DNA from: Diphasiastrum complanatum
Taxonomy: Eukaryota > Streptophyta > Lycopodiopsida > Lycopodiales > Lycopodiaceae
NCBI GenBank assembly: GCA_029204225.1
Contig: CM055106.1
Span: forward strand, 8,162,953 to 8,226,952
Direction: 5' to 3'
DNA: 64,000 nt
The translations under genes and the position numbers were made by a program. Positions 10,101-19,356 of the stretch are shown piece after piece. Within the stretch, counting starts at the first letter, position 1. Every line of letters begins with the position of its first letter. The notes under the pieces are model-generated. The model was given only the letters and a program-made list of their open reading frames with translations, had not been told where the DNA came from and made no database searches.

Positions 10101-10654
10101 CTTTTGGTCTGAGATATCGTATAGGACAGCTTCGAGTCTCTTCTCATCAGCTTGCTATCGAGACAGGTAGATACACAGACACTCCCAGATTGCAGCGGAT
10201 ATGTCAGCTTTGTTCTCTTCAGGAGGTGGAAGATGAGTTTCATTTCATCTTTCGCTGCCCAGTATACTATGAGATTAGAGGACGATACCATTGTTTATAC
10301 CGAGATATTCCCCTCACGTTGAGCTCCTTCCTCGAGTATCCAGATGCTAGATGTGTGGGTCTTCTTTTGAGAGAGATGTATATTTTACGAGCTTCACTTC
10401 TACCTACGCTCTCAGATATGGATTCCAGTCAGGCTCACATTACTCAGTTCTTCCAGAAGCGAGACAGAGTGGATATTTCGGTTGCGGATTTTGACGTCCC
10501 CGTCCGAAGATCGAAGACACAGAGAGTTTCGGCCGATCCAGTGCTACTAGATCTTCATACGCCTCCCACCAGCCTACATCACGACCCACTACTACCATCA
10601 CTCATTACTTTCAGCTTGCTCGTAGCTAGTTTCCTCCGCGGAGCAGGTGGTTAA
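7079..10654 (+). CDS. LINE copy B ORF2: endonuclease-reverse transcriptase
   Basis: The frame is open from just after the ORF1 stop; a TTG at 7127 lies just before the endonuclease motif, and there is no ATG before it. Counting from 7127 there are about 1175 residues. The AP-endonuclease occupies roughly 1-235, with WNCNG, AETHES, VCYFAP, GDFNAR (about 148) and SDHSLL. The reverse transcriptase spans about 480-780, with GNYRTIMIGH, FRKAFDSVP, GVKQGCPLSP and YADD (about 696). A zinc motif C-x2-C-x9-H-x4-C starts near 1027. No stops or frameshifts are present. The enzyme would nick target DNA and prime reverse transcription of the LINE RNA. How translation starts is unclear. Confidence 0.88.
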   Translation, partial: ELGAPGYRSYPRSPTNLRLGFWNCNGFLSSSSAGDFADFIRKCDILLLAETHESLYHPLPNIQEYSWHSAFRPFVRGKTCRGSGGVACLYRDTTVQMVKQDPYARYIWLHIIGSLLGLPQDIYIAVCYFAPQTSVFAEFGGDPFQALSDDIAIFSQQGSILLAGDFNARTSSRQTEFHAATDLLRLYPLDMGLDRVSQDADTPATSFGEQLITLAETHALAILNGLTQWPSSSAYTCYPHGGGHSVVDYFIGSPALISHISDFSITPPTISDHSLLHISLGHITSSLQISCSLPTHKRIPFTQSGFTNYTTILSQLLANFPFMAPIDQQATFLSTSLLAAASSSFPTKTTSSHRSVHNRWYDAECRSLHNHVTYARSHSPATLKQCQKEYHRTTRTKKIKYLQSLCQKMINSLDSPSSSFFWKHFTRHSSTLAPIAIESWIEYATELYTTDSPPTSLSPRPDHCSLFTPDMVENAIKHAKLNKATDYDSLSVDFLKPVAHLISPYIAHVFNTAVTSGFPTAWCTNILHPILKAGDPMNVGNYRTIMIGHTLAKIYGSILQTVTGSFAETEGLHAMGQAGFRPGYSTSDQIFILRCIIEEARHRKQRIYCCFVDFRKAFDSVPRHLLFQRLSSLGFSEDTIAAIITLYERVLARFRDGSGWSSQIHSTIGVKQGCPLSPTLFALYIDDLERIIREEGGEGCPLADIIIPILLYADDVVLLSSSAAGLQSHLSALHHFCQRWGLTVNLKKTKIMVFNTNRQHMRDVIFYYDGLPIEIVTSYTYLGVLFSGPLLTFRPAATARLRKGHTALVHMERFCSTYYVQDPATRCLLFSATVSPVVLYSAETWCPDLSRDTWRDLTRIQILMLSRIIRAKPSVPHDIILAEFASPPLVVGAMFQIITFLHRVSDLDTSRYIVAALTSSCTIADQGAKHSWYRSVSALLQTWGLSALDLPNGTHAYIRQQIYRSYIRTIWSHPDPDRVKLHYYGTHLLRLDVSGLPILPVYLTQTLSFGLRYRIGQLRVSSHQLAIETGRYTDTPRLQRICQLCSLQEVEDEFHFIFRCPVYYEIRGRYHCLYRDIPLTLSSFLEYPDARCVGLLLREMYILRASLLPTLSDMDSSQAHITQFFQKRDRVDISVADFDVPVRRSKTQRVSADPVLLDLHTPPTSLHHDPLLPSLITFSLLVASFLRGAGG

Positions 10655-10817
10655 GCTCTTGCTTTGTACCCTCACCAGCTGGTGGTCAAGCTTGGATACT
10701 TTTTCTCTTAGAGACAGAGAGATCGATATTTTAGTTTTAGTTTTACTGTCTTTTCATTGGTAAATAAGTCCTTATGCGGACAATGCTTCTCACATTTTGT
10801 ACTCTCTTTTGTCTTAT

Positions 10818-10831
10818 GTGCCCCTGGGCAC
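10818..10831 (+). promoter_or_regulatory. 3'-terminal hairpin of LINE copy B
   Basis: GTGCC-CCTG-GGCAC forms a 5-bp stem with a 4-base loop, preceded by GTCTTAT and followed by AAAAGACGTTAATAA. It matches the hairpin of copy A at 5313-5326 in position and shape, with a G-C outer pair in place of A-T. Confidence 0.6.
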
Positions 10832-10850
10832 CAAAAGACGTTAATAATAA

Positions 10851-11540
<690 letters not shown>

Positions 11541-11557
11541 TGTTGGGTACTTTGAAT

Positions 11558-12403
11558 CATAGTTGCAGCGGGATTCCGAATCGCAATCAGAATCGCGATT
11601 CGGGATTTTTCCAGAATCGTGTAGAATCGATTTTTTTTTTTTGAAATTTTTTTAGGCAATATGGGTATCAGATGAAAGCTCTGATCGAGGGGATTATGAT
11701 TGTGTAGTTTGCCAACTGTTTCGGGTGTGAAACACCAAAAAGTGTGTTTTCACTCGGGGAGTTGGAAGGCCAAATCATGAAGAGGCCTTACCGTCGGGGC
11801 CGGGGTCTACTGGGCCCTCGGACCCCGCTGTTGGGGGGCGTTGCCCCCCAAACCCCCCACCGAGGGGCTACCGCCCCCCGGACCCCCTGTTTCTCGGGGG
11901 GCTACCGCCCCCCGAACCCCCCGTTTCCCGGGGGGCTACTGCCCCCCGAACCCCCTAGAGCTTCCTGCTATATAGACACTGTAGATAAAAATGCCACCGC
12001 CCCCTGTAGATAAAAATGGGGTCCAAATGCGCGCCGAGAAGGGCCCAATATTTATGCCCCCAACTGTATGTACATTGCACTCACATCTCTAGTGAACCAA
12101 TTGCAAAAGTGATCATCATCCATACAGTTGATAGTCCAAACTGTAGCATTAACAAGCACATGACAACTGGATAGCTACTGAAAATAAGATCTGTTTGTGC
12201 CTCATCTACTGCACTTCTGAGAGGCAAAACGCTGGTTTGACCATTGATCCCCTAAAAAAATTTCAGCAATAAGCTATTTTTCCAAAACAATTTTTTTTTT
12301 TTTTTGCGATTCTGGGTCGCGAATCGCGATTCGCAGAATCGCGACCCACGAATCGCGACCCACGAATCGCAGACCCAGCGAATCGCGATTCGTTGCAACT
12401 ATG
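11558..12403. mobile_element. Non-autonomous hAT-like element with 8-bp target duplication
   Basis: The left end reads CATAGTTGCAGCGGG. The reverse complement of the right end reads CATAGTTGCAACGAA, giving terminal inverted repeats of about 13 bp with one mismatch. CTTTGAAT flanks both sides exactly (11550-11557 and 12404-12411), and 8-bp duplications are the hAT hallmark. Both subterminal regions are packed with CGAATCGCG/CGCGATTCG motifs, including the palindrome CGAATCGCGATTCG, likely transposase-binding sites. The 846-bp element encodes no transposase; its centre is a GC-rich hairpin array. Confidence 0.88.
11833..11960. repeat. GC-rich tandem hairpin array inside the hAT-like element
   Basis: Four units of about 33 bp each contain a perfect or near-perfect hairpin of the form GGGGGGCTACCGCCCCCC, followed by GAACCCCCNGTTTC. 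The array is strikingly GC-rich against its AT-rich surroundings. An open frame across it is a composition effect. Confidence 0.85.
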
Positions 12404-12480
12404 CTTTGAATCGAGACCCAAAAATTGTAGGTTTAGCATTTTGGAGGGAAAGCCAAGTGGCCAAATAGGGTTTGGACCTG

Positions 12481-12489
12481 CTATAAAAG
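12481..12489 (+). promoter_or_regulatory. TATA-like box in the copia-1 LTR
   Basis: CTATAAAAG lies inside the LTR, followed by a pyrimidine-rich stretch (CTTCTCTCTTCTC) typical of plant transcription starts. The position fits the U3/R boundary of the element. Confidence 0.5.
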
Positions 12490-12858
12490 GATGTAACTCG
12501 TGGAGAGACATATCTTCTCTCTTCTCTATCTCATTTCATGCTTATACATGGTTCTCTTGGGTTCTACTATCCATTGGTGCACTATACTTGTGATTGCATG
12601 CAATTCTATGTGTAGAATGATCTATATTTGCTATTTTTGGATCCACACGTGTGAAATACAGTAGCTTGCTGGTTTTGTGCGGACAGCAACAATACATTAT
12701 CATTTGATTCATGTTTGATCAAGTTTTATTAGAGTTTGCATCTCATTTTGTGTGTAGATGCTGATTTTTCTACATTCGTGAGATTTGTAGGATTTCTTCT
12801 TTTGTAACCCAAGATCTTTATTGTGGATTTGATCATCAATGATTTGAAATCCTCCACA

Positions 12859-12870
12859 TGGTATCAGAGC
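12859..12870 (+). other. Primer-binding site of copia-1 (initiator tRNA-Met)
   Basis: TGGTATCAGAGC directly follows the LTR end CCACA. It is complementary to the 3' end of plant initiator tRNA-Met, the usual primer of copia elements. Confidence 0.92.
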
Positions 12871-13459
12871 TAGTGTTTTAGGTTATGAAGGAGGAAATCG
12901 TATCTATCAATGATTTGGTGAAGATATCAAGGCTAGAGCATGCTAGAGGGGATTCTACACCAAAATTGAGTTTTTTGCTTTTGTAGATTGGATCTTTTGT
13001 AGATCAAAACCCTATATAGGTTTAAAAACCTGATCAATTCCAATTTTTGATTTCACATACTGGATTTGGCCGATTTTTGGAATAGTGGATCAGCCTAAGT
13101 GGTGGCTATTAGATTGCATATTAAATTTTCAACATTTGCATGTAGATTTGGAATTGTTAATTTTTTGTGATTTTGTCAAAACCCTAATTTTGATTGGATC
13201 TCTAGATAGTGAGGTTGCTGGACTTCATTTGAGTGTGTTTCAATCTTAGGAACTGGCAAAAGTCATTAGATTGAGGATAGATCATAGGTTGATCAAGATT
13301 TCATGATTCTATGTGTTGATTTGCTTGGTATAAGTGTTAAAAGAGAATTTCTGAGATAGTTTCAAATCTTGGTGATTTCTTTTGAAAGCATTTGTTGTTG
13401 TTCAAAGGAGTGCTTTGTGCATTGAAATAGGTTGAAAAGGAAGATCAGGTCATTGTTAC

Positions 13460-16400
13460 ATGGCAACCTCAATTGGAGTCATGTTGGAAGCCAATGATAG
13501 GCTTACCTTAAGTAACTATAAAGTGAGGATGAAATCACTTCTTGAGATGAATGATGTTTTGGATATTGTTGTGTGTTTGGAGGAGAAACCAACAACACAA
13601 CAAGATTAAATGAGGTATGATAAGAGGGCCAAAAGGGCTTTACACATTATCAAGATGAATGCTACCAATGAGCTTCTCAAGGAAGTTGGTAAGTGTACTT
13701 CATCTAAGGATGCTTAGGATTCATTGAAGAAGCTTTATGAATCCAAGTCTACTTCTAGAGTGTTGACTTTGAGAAGACAAATTTTTTTTTATTTGCAAAA
13801 GAATGAAGAAAGTACAAGTAGTTTTGTTTTGAGGATTAAAGCATTGAATGATGAGTTGGCTTGCATTGATGAAAGCATTAAGGAAGGAGAGCTTGTTCAA
13901 GTTGTTCTTAATGGCTTGTTGGATGCTCATGCTAACATTGTTCAAAGTATTGCTATTCAAAAGACTTTGCCAAGTTTGATGAAACTTCAAGAGATCTTGA
14001 TCAATGAAGAATATAGGCTTCAAGCAAGAGGTGGATCTACATCGACACTTCAAGAGGATGCTATGTTCACACATGGCAAATTCAAGGGCGAAACCAAAAG
14101 TAAGTGGTCTAAAGGGCAAGATCAAGTGGATGCTTCTTCAAGTGGCAAAAAGAAGGATAGATCAAAGCTCAAGTGCTTCTATTGTCGCATTAAAGGATAC
14201 TTTGCAAGTGAGTGCTACAAGAAGAAGAGAGATCAAGGAGACAAGCAAGGTAATCTTACTCTTGATGAGGATGGTTTGGATGTTCAAGATGCAAATGATG
14301 ATGCTTTTGTGATGTCTTCATGTATGCTGGCTAATGATGGAGATCCAGATCCTTGTTGGATTGATAGTGGAGCAAGTTCACACATGATCTTTCACAAAGA
14401 GTACTTCACTTCTTTGTTGGCATATGGAGATGACAAGAGGGTGATCTACACGGCCAATAGTGCAATCAAAGGGATTGGCACAATTCCTAGTTCTCTCTCT
14501 ACAAATAGGAATGTTCATTTGGAGGATGTCTTGTTTATTCCATCTATTACCAAGAATTTGCTTAGTAATGCTAAGTAAAGGCCTCAAGGTAGAGTTTGAT
14601 GGAGATGCTTGTATGATCAAAAGGAAGGATGTCTTGGTTGGAAAAGATAAAAGGCAAGGGAAGTTGTTCAAACTAGATGCTTGTGTTATTGCTAACCAAG
14701 TTGGATGTGTTGCAAGAGAGCAAATACCTATTCAAGAGGTTTGGCATAAAAGGATTGGACACCTCAACTTCAAGTCATTGGAGGTAACGGTTAGAAAGAA
14801 GGTTTTGATAGGTCTTCCAAGTTCCTTAAGTGGCATCAAACATGTTTGTGAGTCTTGTGCTTTGTCTAAGTCACATAGACTACCTTGTACTAGATCTACA
14901 TCTAGATCTACAAAGCCTTTTCAACTTGTACATTCGGATATTCATGGATTTACTACAATTAGCAATAGTGGAGCTAAGATGTATGTAACATTCATTGATG
15001 ATTTTAGTAGATTTTGTTGGATCTATCTACTAAAGAGCAAGGATGAACTGTATGATGTCTTCATTAAGTTCAAAAATGCAAGGGAGAACCAACTTCCCAC
15101 AAGGATCAAGTGCTTAAGGAGTGACAATGGTGGTGAGTACATATCTACCAAGTTCAAGGCCTTTTGTCATGACCATGGGATCAAGAGGGAGTATACAACA
15201 TCAAGGACCCCACAACAAAATGGAGTGGCTGAAAAGAAGAATAGGACTTTATGTGAAAGTGCTAAAGCCATGAGGTTAAGTGCTAATCTTGACAAACCAT
15301 TTTGGGATCAAGCTTTGTTGTGTGCCAATTTCTTGTGCAATAGGTGACCGAGTGCTATTTTGGATGGAAGGACACCTTTTGAGATGCTATTCAAGAGGAG
15401 GCCGAGTGTCAACTTTCTAAGAACCTTTGGATGCACATGCTATGTCAACATTACTCTTGATGATAGGACCAAGGAGGATCCATCTTCAAGAAGAGGTATT
15501 TTTGTTGAATATAGTGGTGAGTAAAGCCTACAAGGTTTACATTCCTTCTACTAACAAGGTGATTTTTGGTAGAGATGTCATCTTTGATGAGGGGAACATT
15601 CCAAAAGTATCTTCAAGCATGATTGATGGTGATGTGGATGGATCTAACATTCTTGATGTTGAAGGATCCTACTTTGGATGGTGATGATGATGGACCTTCA
15701 TCAAGTCAAAAGCCAAGGAGAACATCAAGGGAAAGACAAGTACCTTCAAGGCTCACATATGATGCAAAACAGTAAGCAAGTACTTTCTGGAAATTATGTT
15801 GGTTTCCTAACCTCTTTTGATGAACCTACAAGTGTAGATGAAGCAAGGAAAGAAGAGGAGTGGATCCAAGCAATGGATCTTGAGTATCAAGCTCTTATGA
15901 AGAATGGAACATGGAGATTGGTGGAGTTACCTAAGGACAAGAAAGCTATTGAATGCAAATGGATCTTCAAGGTGAAGACAAACCAAGATGGATCTATCAA
16001 CAAGTACAAGGCAAGGTTAGTGGCAAAAGGATATGCTCAACAACAAGGGATTGACTATGAGGAGACCTTTGCACCCGTGGCAAAGATGGTAAGCATTCGA
16101 GTCATCATCTCACTTGCTACACTTTATGGATGGGATCTATGGCAAATGGACATTTCAAATGCATTCTTGACTGGTGATCTTGAGGAGGAAGTGTACATGG
16201 AGCAACCCTAGAGCTACATTTCATCAACAAAGCCAAATCATGTGTGTCTACTACAAAAGAGTTTGTATGGCCTTAAGCAAGCACCAAGGAGTTGGTATGC
16301 TAAGCTTAACACTTTTTTACTCTCTCAAGGCTTTGTTATGAGTGAGTATGATCATTCACTTTAATATAGGTTTGCTGGAAATGATGTTACCATCTTGCTA

Positions 16401-16644
16401 ATCTATGTGGATGATATCATCTTGAGTGGTGGAGACAATCAAGATGTGGAGAATATCAAGAATGCTATTAAGAAGGAGTTTAAGGTGCATGATCTTGATA
16501 ACTTGCATTACATTTTGGGAATAGAAGTCATTAGATCTTCTCAATCTACTTTCATTTGTCGAGAGAAGTATGCTAATTCTATTCTAGAAAGATTTCATAT
16601 GGTAGATGCAAAAGCTAGTGATACACCTATGGAGTCTCATGTTA
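13460..16644 (+). pseudogene. copia-1 gag-pol, multiple stops and frameshifts, truncated
   Basis: Gag begins at ATG 13460 (MATSIGVMLEANDRL) and is broken by TAA at 13607-13609 and TAG at 13715-13717, where a tryptophan is expected. A zinc-knuckle region starts at CFYCRIKGYFASEC (about 14170). The protease motif WIDSGASSH lies near 14358. A frameshift near 14570 moves into the pre-integrase and integrase region (HKRIGHLNF, HSDIHG, FIDDFSRFCW, RSDNGGEY, PQQNGVAE). A TGA at 15345-15347 and further frameshifts near 15500 and 15680 follow. RT carries WQMDISNAFL, a TAG at 16209-16211, SLYGLKQAP, another stop near 16362, and YVDD near 16405. It ends at TPMESHV. It is non-functional. Confidence 0.9.
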
Positions 16645-18709
16645 CCCCTCCCGTCCGTGTAGGTTTGCATGGACAGTATGGAGACCGAGATGCGAGTTAT
16701 GCTATCCTTCATTGTTGGAAATTTTGTGTCTTCTTCACAGTACCCTTCAGTTTCCTCCATAGTTTCCTTCCCACATGTCGCCCCAGTTTTTCACTCCACC
16801 CATCGGGCGACCTGTTTATGTTGATTCCCCGGTCAAGTTCCCAAAAGATAAAGATGTAAAACCTGCAAATTTTTTTGGAAACGCCCCTCAAAGGACTAAT
16901 GACATGGTAGATCAGTGGTTACATAAGTGGGAAGAATACTTTGTTTTAAAACGAGCTCCAACTGATGAAGGTTGGAGAATTCAAAAAGCGGCTTATCATT
17001 TTACTGCTAACAGGTGGTGGCGGAAGTTGCTCAAGTCAAATCAGTGCCCAACCACCTGGGTCGAGTTCAAGCGAGCCTTCAGGGCTTAGTTTATTCCTCC
17101 ACACGAGCATGTACGTGCTACGGATGCATGGTTTTTGCACCATTAGAAACACTACGGTGTGCAGGAGTATGCTGATAGGTACATGGAAGTACTTATCAAG
17201 ATTCTAGAAGAGATTCCTGAATGGCTGGTTGTACACAAGTTTGTGTTTGGTCTTCGAGAAGAGTTGAGGCCCCATGTTTTGAACAAACATTGTAAGACCT
17301 TGGAAGAGGCAGTTGCTACGGTCCTCAACTACGAAGGCAATGTCAGAACCAAGCTTGATTCTGGAGTGCCTTTTGTGCACCAGAAGAAGGGGTGGTCGCG
17401 GAAGGTTGGCGAGCAAAGCCATAGAGGTCTTTCAGAGGGACACCCTATCCAGATGCAACAATCTCTGAAACGCAACCCTACACTTTCCTTGCCAACTCGC
17501 TCCTACAACAAGTCTCCCCTCACAGCAGAACATAAGGAAAAGCCCAAAAGGAAGGATTGTGTTTCTTTTGTCTTGGCAAGCATTTGTTCAAGGAATGTCC
17601 TCGGTGCACGGGCAAGAAACTTCACACCTTACAGCCGCGCCAAGAAGAGGGCAATGATGAGGATATTTTGGAGGATTTGATGGGGAGTAGTTACTAAGCG
17701 GCTTATGACCATTACGGTGTAGAGGGTAACCTCTAGGGCACCAGTTTGTTTCCTATCCACCAGGGCACGACATGGCTATCAGTTTCCAGATAGTGAGCTG
17801 ATACAAATGAGGGGGAAGCCGGAGGGTTGAGATGTTCTTGTTTTATTCGACATCGGCTTCTCACATAACATTATTAATTCTCGTGCGGTGAAGAAGCTCA
17901 ACTTGGCTACTGTGCCTTCAGATTATCGGAATACAGTTGAGATGCCAGATGGTAAGGGCACAAAAGTTTGGGATCGATGAGTCTCTCAGGCATTGTTGTC
18001 TATTCATACCTATTCTGAGAAGTTAGACTTTGAGATCACAAAATTAGCCAAGTTTGATATTGTGCTAGGTAAGCGGTGGCATTCGAGTAAGCAGCCCACT
18101 ATTAACTTTCTTGCTCATGAGTATGTTTTCAGGCATGAGGGTATGTCTCATGTCCTGTTGGGAGAGAGGCCATCTGTACAGGTTCCTTTATTACGTCTAT
18201 GCAAATAAAGAAGATGGATTTCCAGTATTTGTGGTTTTGTTATTTAATAAATGTAAATGATGATTTCAGTTTTTGTGATTCGCAAATAAACCCATGTGCT
18301 AATAATTCAGAAGCAACTTCATCTCATTTAACTTCTTCTATGAATTATAGCAGCTCAGGTGTGATCCAGCAAGTCAGCGGGAAAAATCCATCCGAGCTGA
18401 GTTTAAGCATCTGTTAATTGATAGCATGCCAGTGGGATTGCCGCCTAGATGGAACGTGGAGCATTGTATTGAGCTCGTTCCAGGGGTAAGCCCGGTATGT
18501 CGGCCTCCTTATAGGATGAGCCTGAAAGAGGAAGAGGAAGTACGGAGCATCTTGGAGGAATACCTCAAGTTGGGATATGTTCGTCCTAGTTACTCACTTT
18601 TCGACCTATTTTATTGGTTAAGAAAAAAGATGGTAGTTTTTGGATGTGCATCGATTACAGGGGGTTGAATAAAATCAATGTAAAGCACAGATATCCGATG
18701 CCCAGGAAT
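16645..18709 (+). pseudogene. Ty3/gypsy gag-protease-RT remnant, 5' part
   Basis: A retrotransposon gag domain reads from about 16775 (MSPQFFTPPIGRPVYVD, then WLHKWEEYF, and past a stop RYMEVLIKILEEIPEW). In a shifted frame near 17560-17600 lies a zinc knuckle, C-x2-C-x4-H-x4-C. Near 17845 the aspartic protease reads FDIGFSHNII, where FDSGASHNFI would be usual, so the active-site DSG has become DIG. Near 18430-18700 is the start of RT (MPVGLPPRW, VCRPPYRMS, then after a frameshift [17 protein letters not shown]). RT is cut at PMPR by the hAT element starting at 18710. Confidence 0.85.
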
Positions 18710-18896
18710 CAGTGTTTTCTCGAAACGCGTTTTGAACGCTGAAACGGGTTCGAAACTGAACGTACGAAAAAATCCCGTTTCGAAACGACGTTTCGTTGTT
18801 CGAAACGATTGTTGAAAAAACGCAAATTTTTTTGCGATACAGCCCGGGCCCGAGAGGTGGCTGTTTTCACTTTTTGGCACGATAGAGAAACCTGCG

Positions 18897-18900
<4 letters not shown>

Positions 18901-18962
<62 letters not shown>

Positions 18963-19200
18963 AGTGTGTGTGTGAAAGAGAGGGAGTGTTTGTGTGTTTG
19001 TGTGTGTGATGTGTGTGTGAAAGAGAGGGAGTGTTTGTGTGTGTGTGTGCACTGTGAAGTAGAGGGAGTGTGTGTGTGTGAACTTTGAGTGTGGTGGTGT
19101 GTTAAACTGTGTTTGTGTGTGTGTGTTTGTGTGTGTGCACTGTGTGGTGTGTGTGTGGGACTGTCATGACATGTGTGTGTGTGTGTGTGAGATTGAGAGA
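18901..19200. repeat. (GA)n and GT-rich simple repeats inside the hAT element
   Basis: A pure GA run fills 18901-18959. GT/GTGT-rich sequence with repeated GTGTGAAAGAGAGGGAGTGT units continues to about 19200. Open frames over it are compositional. Confidence 0.9.
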
Positions 19201-19356
19201 GAGAGAGTCTAGAGAGAGAGAGGATAGGGATAGATTGAGGTTAGAACTTAGAGCATAGGTTTACCGTTTTAGAAATTAGAATTCAGGATTAGTTTTTAAT
19301 TTGAAGTCTGAATTTAATACAATTTTTGTTTTGTTGACACTAGATAGCTATTAGCA

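Larger units (their letters stand above)
11541..12858 (+). repeat. Putative 5' LTR of copia-1, split by a hAT-like element
   Basis: The 3' boundary is firm: the LTR ends in CCACA immediately before the primer-binding site. The 5' boundary is inferred at TGTTGGG (11541), a common copia LTR start. It is the first such start upstream once the 846-bp inserted element and its 8-bp duplication are removed, giving an LTR of about 464 bp. A TATA-like CTATAAAAG lies at 12481-12489, about 380 bp before the LTR end, fitting a U3 promoter. There is no 3' LTR for comparison. Confidence 0.55.
11541..16644 (+). mobile_element. Ty1/copia LTR retrotransposon copia-1, 3' end missing
   Basis: A 5' LTR (11541-12858, disrupted) leads to a tRNA-Met primer-binding site (12859-12870) and a gag-pol from 13460. 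The order is gag, zinc knuckle, protease, integrase, RT, which is the copia order. The coding sequence stops abruptly at about 16644, inside the region between RT and RNase H (TPMESHV). It is replaced there by Ty3/gypsy sequence. No RNase H or 3' LTR is present, so the element was truncated by the gypsy insertion or by recombination. Confidence 0.85.

Noticed and set aside
11744-12013. Open frame with PPNPPFPGGLLPPEPP
   Set aside because: It is produced by the GC-rich hairpin repeats inside a non-autonomous element.
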